A stretch of 64,000 nucleotides of DNA from NCBI RefSeq assembly GCF_008365315.1, contig NZ_CP043506.1, forward strand, positions 248,001-312,000. The letters are read 5' to 3'. Shown one piece after another: positions 8,342-16,682 of this stretch. Source of the stretch: Acetobacter vaccinii (GTDB lineage: Bacteria > Pseudomonadota > Alphaproteobacteria > Acetobacterales > Acetobacteraceae). The position numbers and the translations under genes were made by a program. Below the pieces are notes generated by a model. The model was not told the DNA's origin. It made no database searches and saw only the letters and a list, made by a program, of their open reading frames with translations. Position 1 is the stretch's first letter, and each line of letters begins with the position of its first letter.

Positions 8342-9499
8342 TTGCCCGCGCCTGACACCGCCCACACTCATACCAAGACCTCCACACCACGCCTGCCCGT
8401 GCTGTCGCGCCGCCTTTTCATGGGTGGTCTGGCGGGCAGTGCCTTGGCGGTGTCATCGGCGCATGGGCAGGAAGTGCTGGCCGATTCCCCTCTGCCCAAT
8501 ACGCCACCAGGCACAGCGGAAGGGCGGATTATTATTGCAGGCACGGCAGAAACCCTGTGCGGGCGCTGGGCAAGCCTGATGACCCCCCTTATGGCGCAGG
8601 CACTGCACCATAACGACAGCTTCCAGCTTCAACCCACCACTGGCTGGGACGGTGTGACAGGTGCCAACCTGTTTGAAACCCGCCAGCAAAGTGCCACCTC
8701 CCCCCTGGCCCTGATCGCCCCCGGCTCCGCCATGCTGGCGGCCATGGTGGGCGACAGCCGTGTGCATTATGACTACCAACGCTGGCTGGCTATATTGAGC
8801 GTCTGCCAACCCACGGTAACAATCGGCCGTGTGGCGCTGCACCGCTCACTTGGCACCATGCTGGGCAACCACCGCACACGGGTTGCCGTGTCCAGCCCCA
8901 CCGGGCTGGAACTGCCCATGCTGCTGGCCTTTGAGCTGCTGGGCCTGCGCCCCCAGCCCATAACAGGCCAGGCAACGCCAGAGGCCGCCATGGCGGCGCT
9001 GACCGCAGGCACGGTAGATGCCATTCAACTCCCGCTGGACCCCCAGTTTCCTGAACGCGCGGCCGCACTGGCGCAGCAGGGGTTTGGACCGCTGTTTTTA
9101 AACACGACCCACACGGGCACTCAGACCGACATGACCGGCCTGCCCCCTGATTTTATGAGCATCCTGCAACAGGAAAGACCAAAAGCTGCGCTAACACCGC
9201 TGGCTCAGGCCTGGCTGGCCGCTACTGCTGCCGCCAATACCAAGGCTGTTCTGCTACTGCCCCTGCTCAGCCAGCCCGCAACCGTCGCCCGGTGGCGTAA
9301 TGCCGCAGAAATTTGCGCGGCCATGCCACAAGTCCGTCAGGCTGCCAGTGCGGACAGGCAAACCCTGCTGACGGGCGCGGACTGCATGGCCCTGTATAGC
9401 CAGCTCATGCCTGACACCACGGTTATCATGGCCCTGCGCCGCTGGCTGGCAAGTAACCTGCCGCAATGGCGGGACATGGCGCTGCGGGGCAAGACCTAA
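8342..9499 (+). CDS. Tat-exported periplasmic solute-binding protein of the TTT/Bug type
   Basis: The N-terminus carries a twin-arginine signal, SRRLFMGGLAGSALA, with likely cleavage near SSAHG. The mature part follows the tripartite tricarboxylate receptor (Bug/TctC) pattern: a two-lobe binding protein with a segment on extraction and dosage (RTRVAVSSPTG, then AAMAALTAGTVDAI) and ILQQERP near the end. No TctA/TctB membrane genes lie nearby, so it is an orphan receptor here. Start is uncertain: TTG at 8342 has AGGA at good distance, and GTG at 8399 is an alternative immediately before the Tat motif. Family assignment is moderate and the ligand unknown. Confidence 0.68.
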   Translation: MPAPDTAHTHTKTSTPRLPVLSRRLFMGGLAGSALAVSSAHGQEVLADSPLPNTPPGTAEGRIIIAGTAETLCGRWASLMTPLMAQALHHNDSFQLQPTTGWDGVTGANLFETRQQSATSPLALIAPGSAMLAAMVGDSRVHYDYQRWLAILSVCQPTVTIGRVALHRSLGTMLGNHRTRVAVSSPTGLELPMLLAFELLGLRPQPITGQATPEAAMAALTAGTVDAIQLPLDPQFPERAAALAQQGFGPLFLNTTHTGTQTDMTGLPPDFMSILQQERPKAALTPLAQAWLAATAAANTKAVLLLPLLSQPATVARWRNAAEICAAMPQVRQAASADRQTLLTGADCMALYSQLMPDTTVIMALRRWLASNLPQWRDMALRGKT

Positions 9500-9514
9500 G
9501 CCACCAGCGATCAC

Positions 9515-10123
9515 TTATTTGCTTTTACGCCGCTTAAGCAGTACCCGCACCGACCCCCGATTACCCGCATGAGGATAAGTCGTGCCCAGAATGCGGTGGC
9601 GGATTTCTGGCCTTTCCAACCAGACGGGCAACTCCCTGCGTAGAATACCGCCCTCCTCGCCCGAGCCTAGTCCGGTAATGATCTCGACACAGCGGGCCCC
9701 GCGCCGCCATGCGACATCCATGAACTCCATAAGCCTGCGAAAAGCGTCCTGCGCCACCATACCGTGCAGGTCCAGACGGCTATCCACCCGCATGCCCCCC
9801 TGCGAAAACCGACGCCAGCTATAATCATCCATCCCTGGCTGGCGCTGCCCTATACTGTCCGCCAGTTTTGTAGCCAGCAGCAGCCTAACCGCAGGCTCCG
9901 TAGGCAAGGATGGTGGTGGAATTGCAGGAGAAAAATGACGCGCAAAGCGTACCGGGCTCCCCGCAGGCGGCACGGCACCCGCTACGGGCGCTGTGACCTC
10001 CACCGGGGGTAAAGAGGGGGGCATAATCACCCGCAAGGGTGCGACATCCCGCACCACCAGCGCCCAGAGTGCCTTTTCCTCTTCCCCCAACTGTCTGCTG
10101 CGTCTGCTCACCCTACGCTCCAT
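9515..10123 (-). CDS. Smr-domain protein
   Basis: 202 aa. A proline-rich, probably disordered N-terminal half is followed by a C-terminal Smr (MutS2-related) domain with LDLHGMVAQDA near residue 117 and VEIITGLGSG near residue 147, then GSVRVLLKRR. The LDLHG and TGxG motifs are typical of Smr nucleases. In Alphaproteobacteria such a gene usually follows timA and mltA opposite secB; here the peroxidase and methyltransferase genes intervene. Target (DNA or RNA) unknown. Confidence 0.9.
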   Translation of the reverse strand: MERRVSRRSRQLGEEEKALWALVVRDVAPLRVIMPPSLPPVEVTAPVAGAVPPAGSPVRFARHFSPAIPPPSLPTEPAVRLLLATKLADSIGQRQPGMDDYSWRRFSQGGMRVDSRLDLHGMVAQDAFRRLMEFMDVAWRRGARCVEIITGLGSGEEGGILRRELPVWLERPEIRHRILGTTYPHAGNRGSVRVLLKRRKSK

Positions 10124-10177
10124 TCACCAACCTCTGGCTGGTAATATGGCCTGTGGGCCACCCCATAACAAAACAGC

Positions 10178-10216
10178 CCGGTCAGTAGGGTTATCGCCTA
10201 CTGCCGGACCGTTTTT
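10178..10216. terminator. Probable bidirectional terminator between peroxidase and smr genes
   Basis: CCGG(T)CAGTAGG (10178-10189) pairs with CCTACTGCCGG (10197-10207), an 11-bp stem with one bulged T. T5 follows on the plus strand (10212-10216), and TTTT occurs a few bases beyond the stem on the minus strand. It would end the minus-strand peroxidase transcript before smr. Confidence 0.65.
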
Positions 10217-10326
10217 CAAGCCACAACGCCGCAAGTGGGCGTTACGTTGCCACCCTTGGGGCTTTTTGTGCCCCCATGCCGGGTTTTGACCAGCATGGAA
10301 ACATAACGGGCTGCCGCACCTGCTTT

Positions 10327-11748
10327 TTAGTGGTGCATGTCGTCCAGAGAGTGCCCCTGATAACGCCCTGTCAAAGTTTTGAGGAACGCGACAATATCGG
10401 TCACGTCCTGCTCCGACGGTGTATGGTCGGGGGTCTGGTAACGCGCCATCTCACGCACCGCCTGTTCCAACGTCTTGGCACTGCCGTCGTGGAAATACGG
10501 AGCCGTCAGGGCGATGTTCCGCAGGGTCGGCACCACAAAACGCGACTGATCCTCGGCCTTGTTGGTGACTGTGTAGCGGCCTTTGTCAGCATCTGTCAGC
10601 GGGCCACCACGATCCTTGAAGTAGTCACCCTCCAGCCCCATGACCTCATAAGCGCCACCACCCAGAGCAATACCGCTATGGCAGCCCGCGCAGCCTATGG
10701 CCTTGAAGCGCTCATACCCCCGCTGGGCCTCCGGGCTGATCGCGTTCTTCTGCCCTTTCAGATACTCATCAAAGGGGCTGTCCGGGGTGATCAGGGTTTT
10801 TTCAAACTCGGCAATCGCGGTCGTAATGGTCTGTTTGTCAATCTTGGCATCAGGCCCAAAAGCCGCCTGGAACAGGGGCGTATAGGCTTTGTCGGCATCC
10901 AGCTTGTCAGCAACCTGCGTCCAGTCGTGCGAGCCCATTTCCAGCGGGTTCATCACCGGACCTGCGGCCTGCTCGGCCAGATCGGCTGCACGCCCGTTCC
11001 AGAACTGCGCGATCTTGAAATAGGCATTATAGACAGACGGGACATTGATTGGCCCTTTCTGCCCGCCAATACCGGTCGCGGTGACCAGATTATCCACGCC
11101 GCCCGTTTCCAGCCCGTGGCAGCTTGCACAGCTTAAAGTGCCGTCGCCCGACAGACCTTTGTCAAAAAACAGCTTCTGCCCCAGCACAACCTGCGCCTGA
11201 TTGACCGGCACGCTGGCGGGCACAGGGCGTACAGGCTCGGCTGTAAAGGCTGCTGCCGCGCCGGTGTTTGCATAATAGTGCCGCCGTGTGTCAGCCACCC
11301 ATGTCAGCACGGCCTGACGGTCGGCGGCTGTCAGATAGGCATGCCAGTGCAGCAGCAGATACTGTGCGGGCGGCATACGGTTTTGCAGAATGACTTCCTC
11401 AATCCGCGACAGCTGCTCTTCCGACGGCGGTTTCCCCTGCTCGAAGGCTTCCAGCACCGGCTCAATACGGAAGTGCCGCAGCCCCTGTGTCAGATCACGC
11501 TCCATCAGCGTATGGGCCAGGGGCAGCTTGAAATAGAACGGCAGATCACGGCCCTGGGCGTGGCAGTAATCACAGCGTGCGTTGCTCAGCACATCAAAGG
11601 CGGCCAGAGCCACCGGGTTATGCCGCGTGGGGGATGCCGCGGAAAGCACTGGCGCAGTCTCGTGGTCGAAATGCTGCAAAAACGCAACAGTGCCGCCATA
11701 CGCCACAATACCCGCACCGGCCAGAGCCACCAGTATCCGTTTCACCAC
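10327..11748 (-). CDS. Tri-haem cytochrome c peroxidase (YhjA-like)
   Basis: Periplasmic or membrane-anchored peroxidase that reduces H2O2 with electrons from the quinone pool or a cytochrome. An N-terminal hydrophobic segment (residues 5-25) acts as signal or anchor. Three CxxCH sites are visible: CDYCH near residue 60 in an extra N-terminal haem domain, CASCH near residue 207 and CAGCH near residue 352 in the two-domain CCP/MauG core. At 473 aa it matches E. coli YhjA rather than the 330-aa di-haem enzymes. It is probably monocistronic, with an AT-rich upstream region holding a 7-bp dyad. Confidence 0.92.
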   Translation of the reverse strand: MVKRILVALAGAGIVAYGGTVAFLQHFDHETAPVLSAASPTRHNPVALAAFDVLSNARCDYCHAQGRDLPFYFKLPLAHTLMERDLTQGLRHFRIEPVLEAFEQGKPPSEEQLSRIEEVILQNRMPPAQYLLLHWHAYLTAADRQAVLTWVADTRRHYYANTGAAAAFTAEPVRPVPASVPVNQAQVVLGQKLFFDKGLSGDGTLSCASCHGLETGGVDNLVTATGIGGQKGPINVPSVYNAYFKIAQFWNGRAADLAEQAAGPVMNPLEMGSHDWTQVADKLDADKAYTPLFQAAFGPDAKIDKQTITTAIAEFEKTLITPDSPFDEYLKGQKNAISPEAQRGYERFKAIGCAGCHSGIALGGGAYEVMGLEGDYFKDRGGPLTDADKGRYTVTNKAEDQSRFVVPTLRNIALTAPYFHDGSAKTLEQAVREMARYQTPDHTPSEQDVTDIVAFLKTLTGRYQGHSLDDMHH

Positions 11749-11840
11749 TCGACCTCCTGCTGTGTGTCAGACCGCCGTTATGCGGACTGCCCCCTTGTGT
11801 GGGTCGCAGGATGAAATGTCAAAACGATTATTTTTACAAA

Positions 11841-11866
11841 AATGATTTATTCAATCGATAATCATT
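11841..11866. promoter_or_regulatory. AT-rich 7-bp dyad upstream of the peroxidase gene
   Basis: AATGATT (11841-11847) and AATCATT (11860-11866) are exact inverted repeats with a 12-bp spacer, in an AT-rich patch about 95 bp before the peroxidase start. It overlaps the methyltransferase stop. It could bind a Fur, FNR or Irr-type regulator but matches none of their consensus sequences well. Confidence 0.3.
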
Positions 11867-12698
11867 CGCTACGCCCCGCCATGGCATCCCGCAGGCGCGC
11901 ACGCGCAACCGCCACGTAGTCGGCATCAATATCAATCCCGACCCCGGTGCAGCCCAGGTTCTGGGCCGCCAGCAACGTTGTGCCCGTACCCATGAAAGGG
12001 TCCAGCACATGGGCCTGCTCGCGCCCATGCAAAAGAATGCACTGCTCAGGCAGAGCCACGGGAAATGTGCCCGGATGATCGAACTTTTCAGCCCGCCCCC
12101 GCACGGTCTGGTAGGGGATAAACCAGGCATCCCCCCGGCAGCGCCTGTCCTGCGAATGACCGCGCCGGGCAATGTTGGATTTGTCCTTGTAGGGCACCCC
12201 CGCCCCCAGCCGGTCGAGCTGGACCGTGCCATCGCATGTAAAGTGGAACACATGCTCATGCCCGCGGTGCAGGTAGCGCTGGCTATTCATGGGTTTGAAA
12301 TGACCAAAGCTGTCCACACCCACGGAAATGGATTTGACCCATGAAATATGGTTTTGCAGCACAAACAGCGCACGCAGGCGCACGGCCAGTTCAAACGGCA
12401 GCCATGGCTGGGCGGACGAACCCGAAATGTTGAGAAAAAACGACCCATCGGGCTTGAGCACACGCCGCAACTGCGTGCCAATGGCCACCATCCAGTCCAG
12501 ATAGTCTTCCTCTGCCCTGCGGTCGGGGTAGCTCCGGTAGGACAGGCCGATATTATAGGGTGGTGATGTCACCACTACATCAACGCTGTGCTCCTGCATG
12601 CGCTTGAGCACACGCAGGCAGTCACCACGCACTATTTCCTGCAATCCAATTCTGTACCGCCTCAGGCGCGGAGCCCGGGCCGAGTCGGCCTCTGTCAC
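11862..12698 (-). CDS. Solitary site-specific DNA methyltransferase (amino-methyltransferase, beta-type order)
   Basis: 278 aa. Catalytic motif IV TSPPYNIG is near residue 44 and the SAM-binding motif I DPFMGTGTTLLAAQ near residue 230, so the order is catalytic then SAM-binding, the beta class that makes N6-methyladenine or N4-methylcytosine. SPPY favours m4C but does not prove it. No restriction gene is nearby, so it is an orphan that may mark the chromosome for regulation or replication, like CcrM. Its start overlaps the timA stop by 4 bp, so the two are co-translated. Confidence 0.87.
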   Translation of the reverse strand: MTEADSARAPRLRRYRIGLQEIVRGDCLRVLKRMQEHSVDVVVTSPPYNIGLSYRSYPDRRAEEDYLDWMVAIGTQLRRVLKPDGSFFLNISGSSAQPWLPFELAVRLRALFVLQNHISWVKSISVGVDSFGHFKPMNSQRYLHRGHEHVFHFTCDGTVQLDRLGAGVPYKDKSNIARRGHSQDRRCRGDAWFIPYQTVRGRAEKFDHPGTFPVALPEQCILLHGREQAHVLDPFMGTGTTLLAAQNLGCTGVGIDIDADYVAVARARLRDAMAGRSE

Positions 12699-13378
12699 GC
12701 ACTACGCGCCGACGCAAGCCGCCACGCACCACCGCTGACACCGGGCATGCGCTCGAAAGTCCACAGGTCGGAAAACTCGGTCACGGCATCTGTCCCGGTC
12801 ACCGGCTGGCCAGCGCTGTTCAGCACCAGACTGACCTGATCGGACACAATCCGCACATCAATAGCCACAACCGTACCAGCCTCCTGCGGGGTAATACGGG
12901 CGTCCTCGATAGCGAGGGAACGCACAGCCCGGATGTCTGTCTTCTGGGTCTCACCCGCAGCTTCACGCGCGGCTATCGCGGCCTCGAACGTGGCGTAAAC
13001 GGAGGGTACCAGTGCCGCCCTGAGCGTGTCCCGGTTGCCATCGGCATAGGCTTTGACCACCTGGGTAAAGGCCACCTGCGCACCGTTGAGAAACTGCTGG
13101 GGAGCAAAGGTTGTGTCCTGCTGCCTGACAGCCTGCAAAACCTGCCCCACCCGTGTGCCTGGTGAAGGAATATCGTACTCGACCGCAACCGTTTCAGCCT
13201 GTTCCGCCTGCGCTTCGGGCACATGGGGGGCTATGGCTGGCCGGGGTGCCACTGGCAGCACAGGCGGCTGGATGCCCACCCGCTTGCCCAGCACGCTACG
13301 CAGCCGCAGTACAAGAAACACCGCCACCAGAGCCAGCAGAACCAGATCGACCGGGAAATGGCCGAGAGAAAAATCCAT
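12695..13378 (-). CDS. timA: Tim44/TimA domain protein
   Basis: An N-terminal membrane helix (VDLVLLALVAVFLVLRLRSVLG) is followed by a linker and a C-terminal Tim44-like domain from about residue 90 (FLNGAQVAFTQVVKAYADG, then LWTFERMP). Bacterial TimA is the relative of the mitochondrial import motor subunit Tim44; its bacterial role is unclear. The divergent position near secB is conserved in Alphaproteobacteria. ATG at 13378 has TAGGTGGA upstream; GTG at 13393 is an alternative. The usual neighbour mltA is absent here. Confidence 0.88.
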   Translation of the reverse strand: MDFSLGHFPVDLVLLALVAVFLVLRLRSVLGKRVGIQPPVLPVAPRPAIAPHVPEAQAEQAETVAVEYDIPSPGTRVGQVLQAVRQQDTTFAPQQFLNGAQVAFTQVVKAYADGNRDTLRAALVPSVYATFEAAIAAREAAGETQKTDIRAVRSLAIEDARITPQEAGTVVAIDVRIVSDQVSLVLNSAGQPVTGTDAVTEFSDLWTFERMPGVSGGAWRLASARSA

Positions 13379-13551
13379 CTGTCTTACGTCCACCTATCTA
13401 CCCTGCCTGCCGGGTGCCACAGGCCCAATACCACGGGGAATCCCGCTTTCCCTTTTGTGCACCTTACCACATAGTCATGTGTACAGGCCGATACAATGCC
13501 GTTCCCTCCCCATGGGGTGGATTATCCTGCCCAGAACCCTCCGGACCCTGC

Positions 13552-14073
13552 ATGATCATCCTGCGTCACTGCGAAAGTGAATTCAACCGCCTCTATACCC
13601 TGCATGGGCGTGACCCCAACCTGCCCGATCCCGGCCTGTCAGCCCGGGGTCTGGCCCACGCGCAGGAACTGGTGCCCCAGCTTACGGGCCTGGGTATTAC
13701 GCGTATTCTCGTCTCGCCCTTTACGCGGGCTCTGCAAACTGCCCGCCCGCTGGCCACCGCCTTGGGAATTGTGCCAGAAATTACTCCACTGATCCGCGAA
13801 AGAGGGTTATTTTCCTGCGATGAGGGCACCCCCGCCTCCACTCTGGCGGGCGATTGGCCTGCGCTGGACTTCAGCCACCTGGCAGAACACTGGTGGTCGC
13901 CCCCGCCCGAGCCAGACCATGCGCTGAACCAGCGTGCACAGGACTTCCGCACCACACTCAAAACCCACCCCCACCCGCAGGGGCAGACGCTTGTGGTCTC
14001 CCACTGGTGGTTTCTGCTGGCGCTGAGCGACCGCAGTCTGGAAAATGGGGAATGGCGGCACCAGCACCCCTGA
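13552..14073 (+). CDS. Histidine phosphatase family protein
   Basis: 173 aa of the phosphoglycerate-mutase-like superfamily. IILRHCESEFN at the N-terminus is the RHG-type motif with Cys instead of Gly and supplies the nucleophilic His. SPFTRALQTARPLA binds phosphate, and VVSHWW near residue 148 carries the second catalytic His. The protein ends soon after, so it is short for the family. The substrate is not predictable. ATG at 13552 starts directly at the catalytic motif. Confidence 0.85.
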   Translation: MIILRHCESEFNRLYTLHGRDPNLPDPGLSARGLAHAQELVPQLTGLGITRILVSPFTRALQTARPLATALGIVPEITPLIRERGLFSCDEGTPASTLAGDWPALDFSHLAEHWWSPPPEPDHALNQRAQDFRTTLKTHPHPQGQTLVVSHWWFLLALSDRSLENGEWRHQHP

Positions 14074-14164
14074 CGCCAACAGGGCAGGACTGTGTTGGCT
14101 AAGCCCCGGGAGCATGCTACCGCAGAAGGGTTGAAGAACGCCCAGAGTAGGAAAACGGTCATCC

Positions 14165-14662
14165 ATGTCTGAAACTGTCCAGCCCACCCCGCCCGCGTTG
14201 CCGCTGTCCATCAACCTGCAGTACACACGCGACCTGTCCTTTGAGGTTCCGGCGGGTGCTGAAATTTTTGCAACGCTCCGCAGCCAGCCTCAGATTGGCG
14301 TCAACATCGACGTCCAGGCCAACCGCCTGCAGGACGACCAGATGATTTACGAGGTTGTTCTGTCCATCAAGGCAGAAGCCAAGGAAGCCCCGGAGACCGA
14401 AGGTGGCCAGGCTGGGCGCGTCGTGTTCATTACCGAACTGGTGTACGCCGCTGTTGTAACCCTGACCAACCCGCCGCAGGACCTGCTGGAGCCGATCCTG
14501 CTGGTGGAAGTACCGCGTCTGATCTTCCCCTACGCCCGCAACATCATCAGCGATGTCACACGTGATGGTGGCTTCCCCCCCATCGTGCTGCAGCCCATTG
14601 ATTTTGTGGCTCTGTGGCAGGCCCGCCGCGCTGACTTCCCCCAGGCTGCCGGTCACGCCTGA
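14165..14662 (+). CDS. secB: Protein-export chaperone SecB
   Basis: Tetrameric cytosolic chaperone that holds preproteins unfolded and delivers them to SecA. Family features seen are SINLQYTRDLSFEVP at the N-terminus, VFITELVYAAVVTL, and VPRLIFPYARNIISDVTRDGGFPP leading to LQPIDFVALWQ. At 165 aa it is normal. It diverges from timA, a conserved arrangement, and a terminator follows. Confidence 0.97.
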   Translation: MSETVQPTPPALPLSINLQYTRDLSFEVPAGAEIFATLRSQPQIGVNIDVQANRLQDDQMIYEVVLSIKAEAKEAPETEGGQAGRVVFITELVYAAVVTLTNPPQDLLEPILLVEVPRLIFPYARNIISDVTRDGGFPPIVLQPIDFVALWQARRADFPQAAGHA

Positions 14663-14691
14663 TATCGGTTTTGTCCAACCGGGCAAACCAG

Positions 14692-14722
14692 CCCTCCGCC
14701 CTATGGGTGGAGGGTTTTTTTT
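14692..14722 (+). terminator. Rho-independent terminator after secB
   Basis: CCCTCCGCC (14692-14700) pairs with GGTGGAGGG (14706-14714) around a 5-nt loop, followed by eight T. It overlaps the last codons of convergent hemD. Confidence 0.9.
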
Positions 14723-15458
14723 ATGCCTGCTCCGCACCACCACGGCCAGAATACACCCCCAGCGCCGCCATCATACCCGCGGCATCGGGGGATGCCGCAA
14801 CGGACACCACGCCGTGCCAGCCAAGCGCCTGCACGGCCTGCGCCACCACCGGGGAAATAACGATGGCCCGCACTGCCCGCGCCGCCACTTGTGCAGAGGC
14901 CGGCAAAGCCGCGAACCAGCTTGCCGCACTCCGGGCGGAGAAGAACAGAACAGCCGCCGCCTGTCCGCCCTCCAGAGCAGTTGTGACAACAGGCGCAATG
15001 CAGGAAACCGGCCGGGCGTCATACACCACCCTGCGTATGACCCGAAAACCGGCCCCCCGCAGGCTATGCACCAACTCCCCCCCCTGCCCACGGCCCGACA
15101 GTACCATCAACGCCCCTTGGGCGGGCGTACGGTGCTGGCACAGCACATGGGCCAAAGCCTCGGCATTGCCATCGGCACTTTGCACAGTTGCAAACCCGAC
15201 CTGACGCAGGCGGGCCGCTGTGCGCGCACCAACAGCATAAAAGGGCATATCTGGCGGAACAACGCCCTGCACCGCAGGTACCGCCTGCCCGCTGGTCACG
15301 AGCACGGCAGAGACAGTCCGCGCCACAGCAGGCATCTGCCGCGCCACAATGCGTAACGAGGGGGAGGCATGAGCCAGCCAGCCTGCCTGCTGCACTGCTG
15401 CAAGGGTCTCACTCAGGCCCGGTTCGGGCCGGGTGACGATGACCCCGCGCGCAGGCAT
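14721..15458 (-). CDS. hemD: Uroporphyrinogen-III synthase
   Basis: Cyclises hydroxymethylbilane to uroporphyrinogen III in haem and corrin synthesis. The family has low sequence identity. Supporting features are GVIVTRPEPGLSETLAAVQQ at the N-terminus, YAVGARTAARLRQVGF in the middle, and the final AIVISPVVAQAVQALGWHGVVSVAASPDAAGM. At 245 aa the length fits. It lies 3 bp after hemC in the same operon, which makes the assignment firm. Confidence 0.92.
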   Translation of the reverse strand: MPARGVIVTRPEPGLSETLAAVQQAGWLAHASPSLRIVARQMPAVARTVSAVLVTSGQAVPAVQGVVPPDMPFYAVGARTAARLRQVGFATVQSADGNAEALAHVLCQHRTPAQGALMVLSGRGQGGELVHSLRGAGFRVIRRVVYDARPVSCIAPVVTTALEGGQAAAVLFFSARSAASWFAALPASAQVAARAVRAIVISPVVAQAVQALGWHGVVSVAASPDAAGMMAALGVYSGRGGAEQA

Positions 15459-15461
15459 TGT

Positions 15462-16535
15462 TCAGCTTTCCAGGAAAATATCCGCCGGGCTGTCCCGGCG
15501 CAGGCTTTCACCAAGATCGCGGCCAAGGCGTGCGGCATCTTCTGGCGCACCGCTAATGGTGCGGCGGAGCAGGAAAGACCCATCCTCACGCGCAACAAGG
15601 CCTGTCAGGTGCAGTTCCGGCTCGCCCCCCGCCACAACAGGGATCAACTGGGCGTAGCCACCAATAGGGGTGCGGCATGAGCCATCAAGCTCCGCCAGCA
15701 GTGCCCGCTCGGCTGTAGCAACAGCGCGGGCTTCGTAATCCTCGATTGCGGCCAGGAGTTCGCGCAGTTCCACATCGTCCTCACGGACTGTCACCCCGAC
15801 AATGCCCTGGCCAGCCGCAGGCACCATCACGGCCGGGTCCAGCACAAGGGTTGCGCGTTCAGCCATGCCCAGCCGCTTCAACCCGGCGAGGGCAAGCAGG
15901 GTGGCCCCACACTGACGGGCTGCCAGCTTGTCGAGTCTGGTCTGCACATTGCCGCGCAGCAGGCCGAATCTGAGGTCTGGGCGGGCATGGAGCATCTGCG
16001 CCTGCCGGCGCACAGAGGCACAGCCCACCAGCGCCCCCTGCGGCAGGGCGGAATACGGATCATCCGGGTCAGTCGGCACTAGGTCCGGTCCCAGAATAAG
16101 CGCATCACGCGCATCTTCCCGGCGCAGTGTGCAGGCCAGCACCAAGCCGGGCGGCAGGGTGGTTTCCAGGTCCTTCAGGCTGTGGACGGCAAAATCAATA
16201 CGCCCGTCGGACAGGGCCTCATGAATTTCTTTTGAAAACAGACCCTTGCCACCAATCTCCGCCAACCTCCGGTTTTGCACCTGGTCACCGGTGGTGTTGA
16301 TCTGGTGCTCCTGGAACGCCCCCATGTCGCGCAGGATCGGGCAGAACCTGGTCAGCGTTGTCAGGAACGCGCGCGTCTGCACCAGCGCAAGCGGAGACCC
16401 GCGCGTACCCACACGCAATGGCAGGGAATGACGCCCTGAATGCTCGCTCGGTTTCTTCTGGCGGGCTGCCGCTTCCGCGGCAACTTCCTGCAAGGCTGGC
16501 GAAAGGACGGAGGAGGAAGGGTAGGCTGAATCCAT
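15462..16535 (-). CDS. hemC: Hydroxymethylbilane synthase (porphobilinogen deaminase)
   Basis: Polymerises four porphobilinogen units on a dipyrromethane cofactor. LRVGTRGSPLALVQT binds substrate. The cofactor-attachment loop reads LDGSCRTPIGGYAQL, keeping the essential Cys though the usual LGGSC is varied. At 357 aa it is longer than the usual 310 because of an N-terminal tail of about 35 residues before the conserved core. It is followed at once by hemD. Confidence 0.95.
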   Translation of the reverse strand: MDSAYPSSSVLSPALQEVAAEAAARQKKPSEHSGRHSLPLRVGTRGSPLALVQTRAFLTTLTRFCPILRDMGAFQEHQINTTGDQVQNRRLAEIGGKGLFSKEIHEALSDGRIDFAVHSLKDLETTLPPGLVLACTLRREDARDALILGPDLVPTDPDDPYSALPQGALVGCASVRRQAQMLHARPDLRFGLLRGNVQTRLDKLAARQCGATLLALAGLKRLGMAERATLVLDPAVMVPAAGQGIVGVTVREDDVELRELLAAIEDYEARAVATAERALLAELDGSCRTPIGGYAQLIPVVAGGEPELHLTGLVAREDGSFLLRRTISGAPEDAARLGRDLGESLRRDSPADIFLES

Positions 16536-16682
16536 AAGATGTGTCTATTACCGGGGTAGAGAGAAAGGACAAGATGTGATGAAGCCCGGCTGGTCTGAAA
16601 AACTTGCGCGACCGGAAAAGCGTTCCGCCCCTGTCCACCTTTTGTGTGCTGGCATGGATACAGTTTTTTGGGCCATGCGTCC

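Noticed and set aside
11862..12698. Restriction-modification system
   Set aside because: Only a methyltransferase is present; neighbouring genes are timA and a peroxidase, with no endonuclease.
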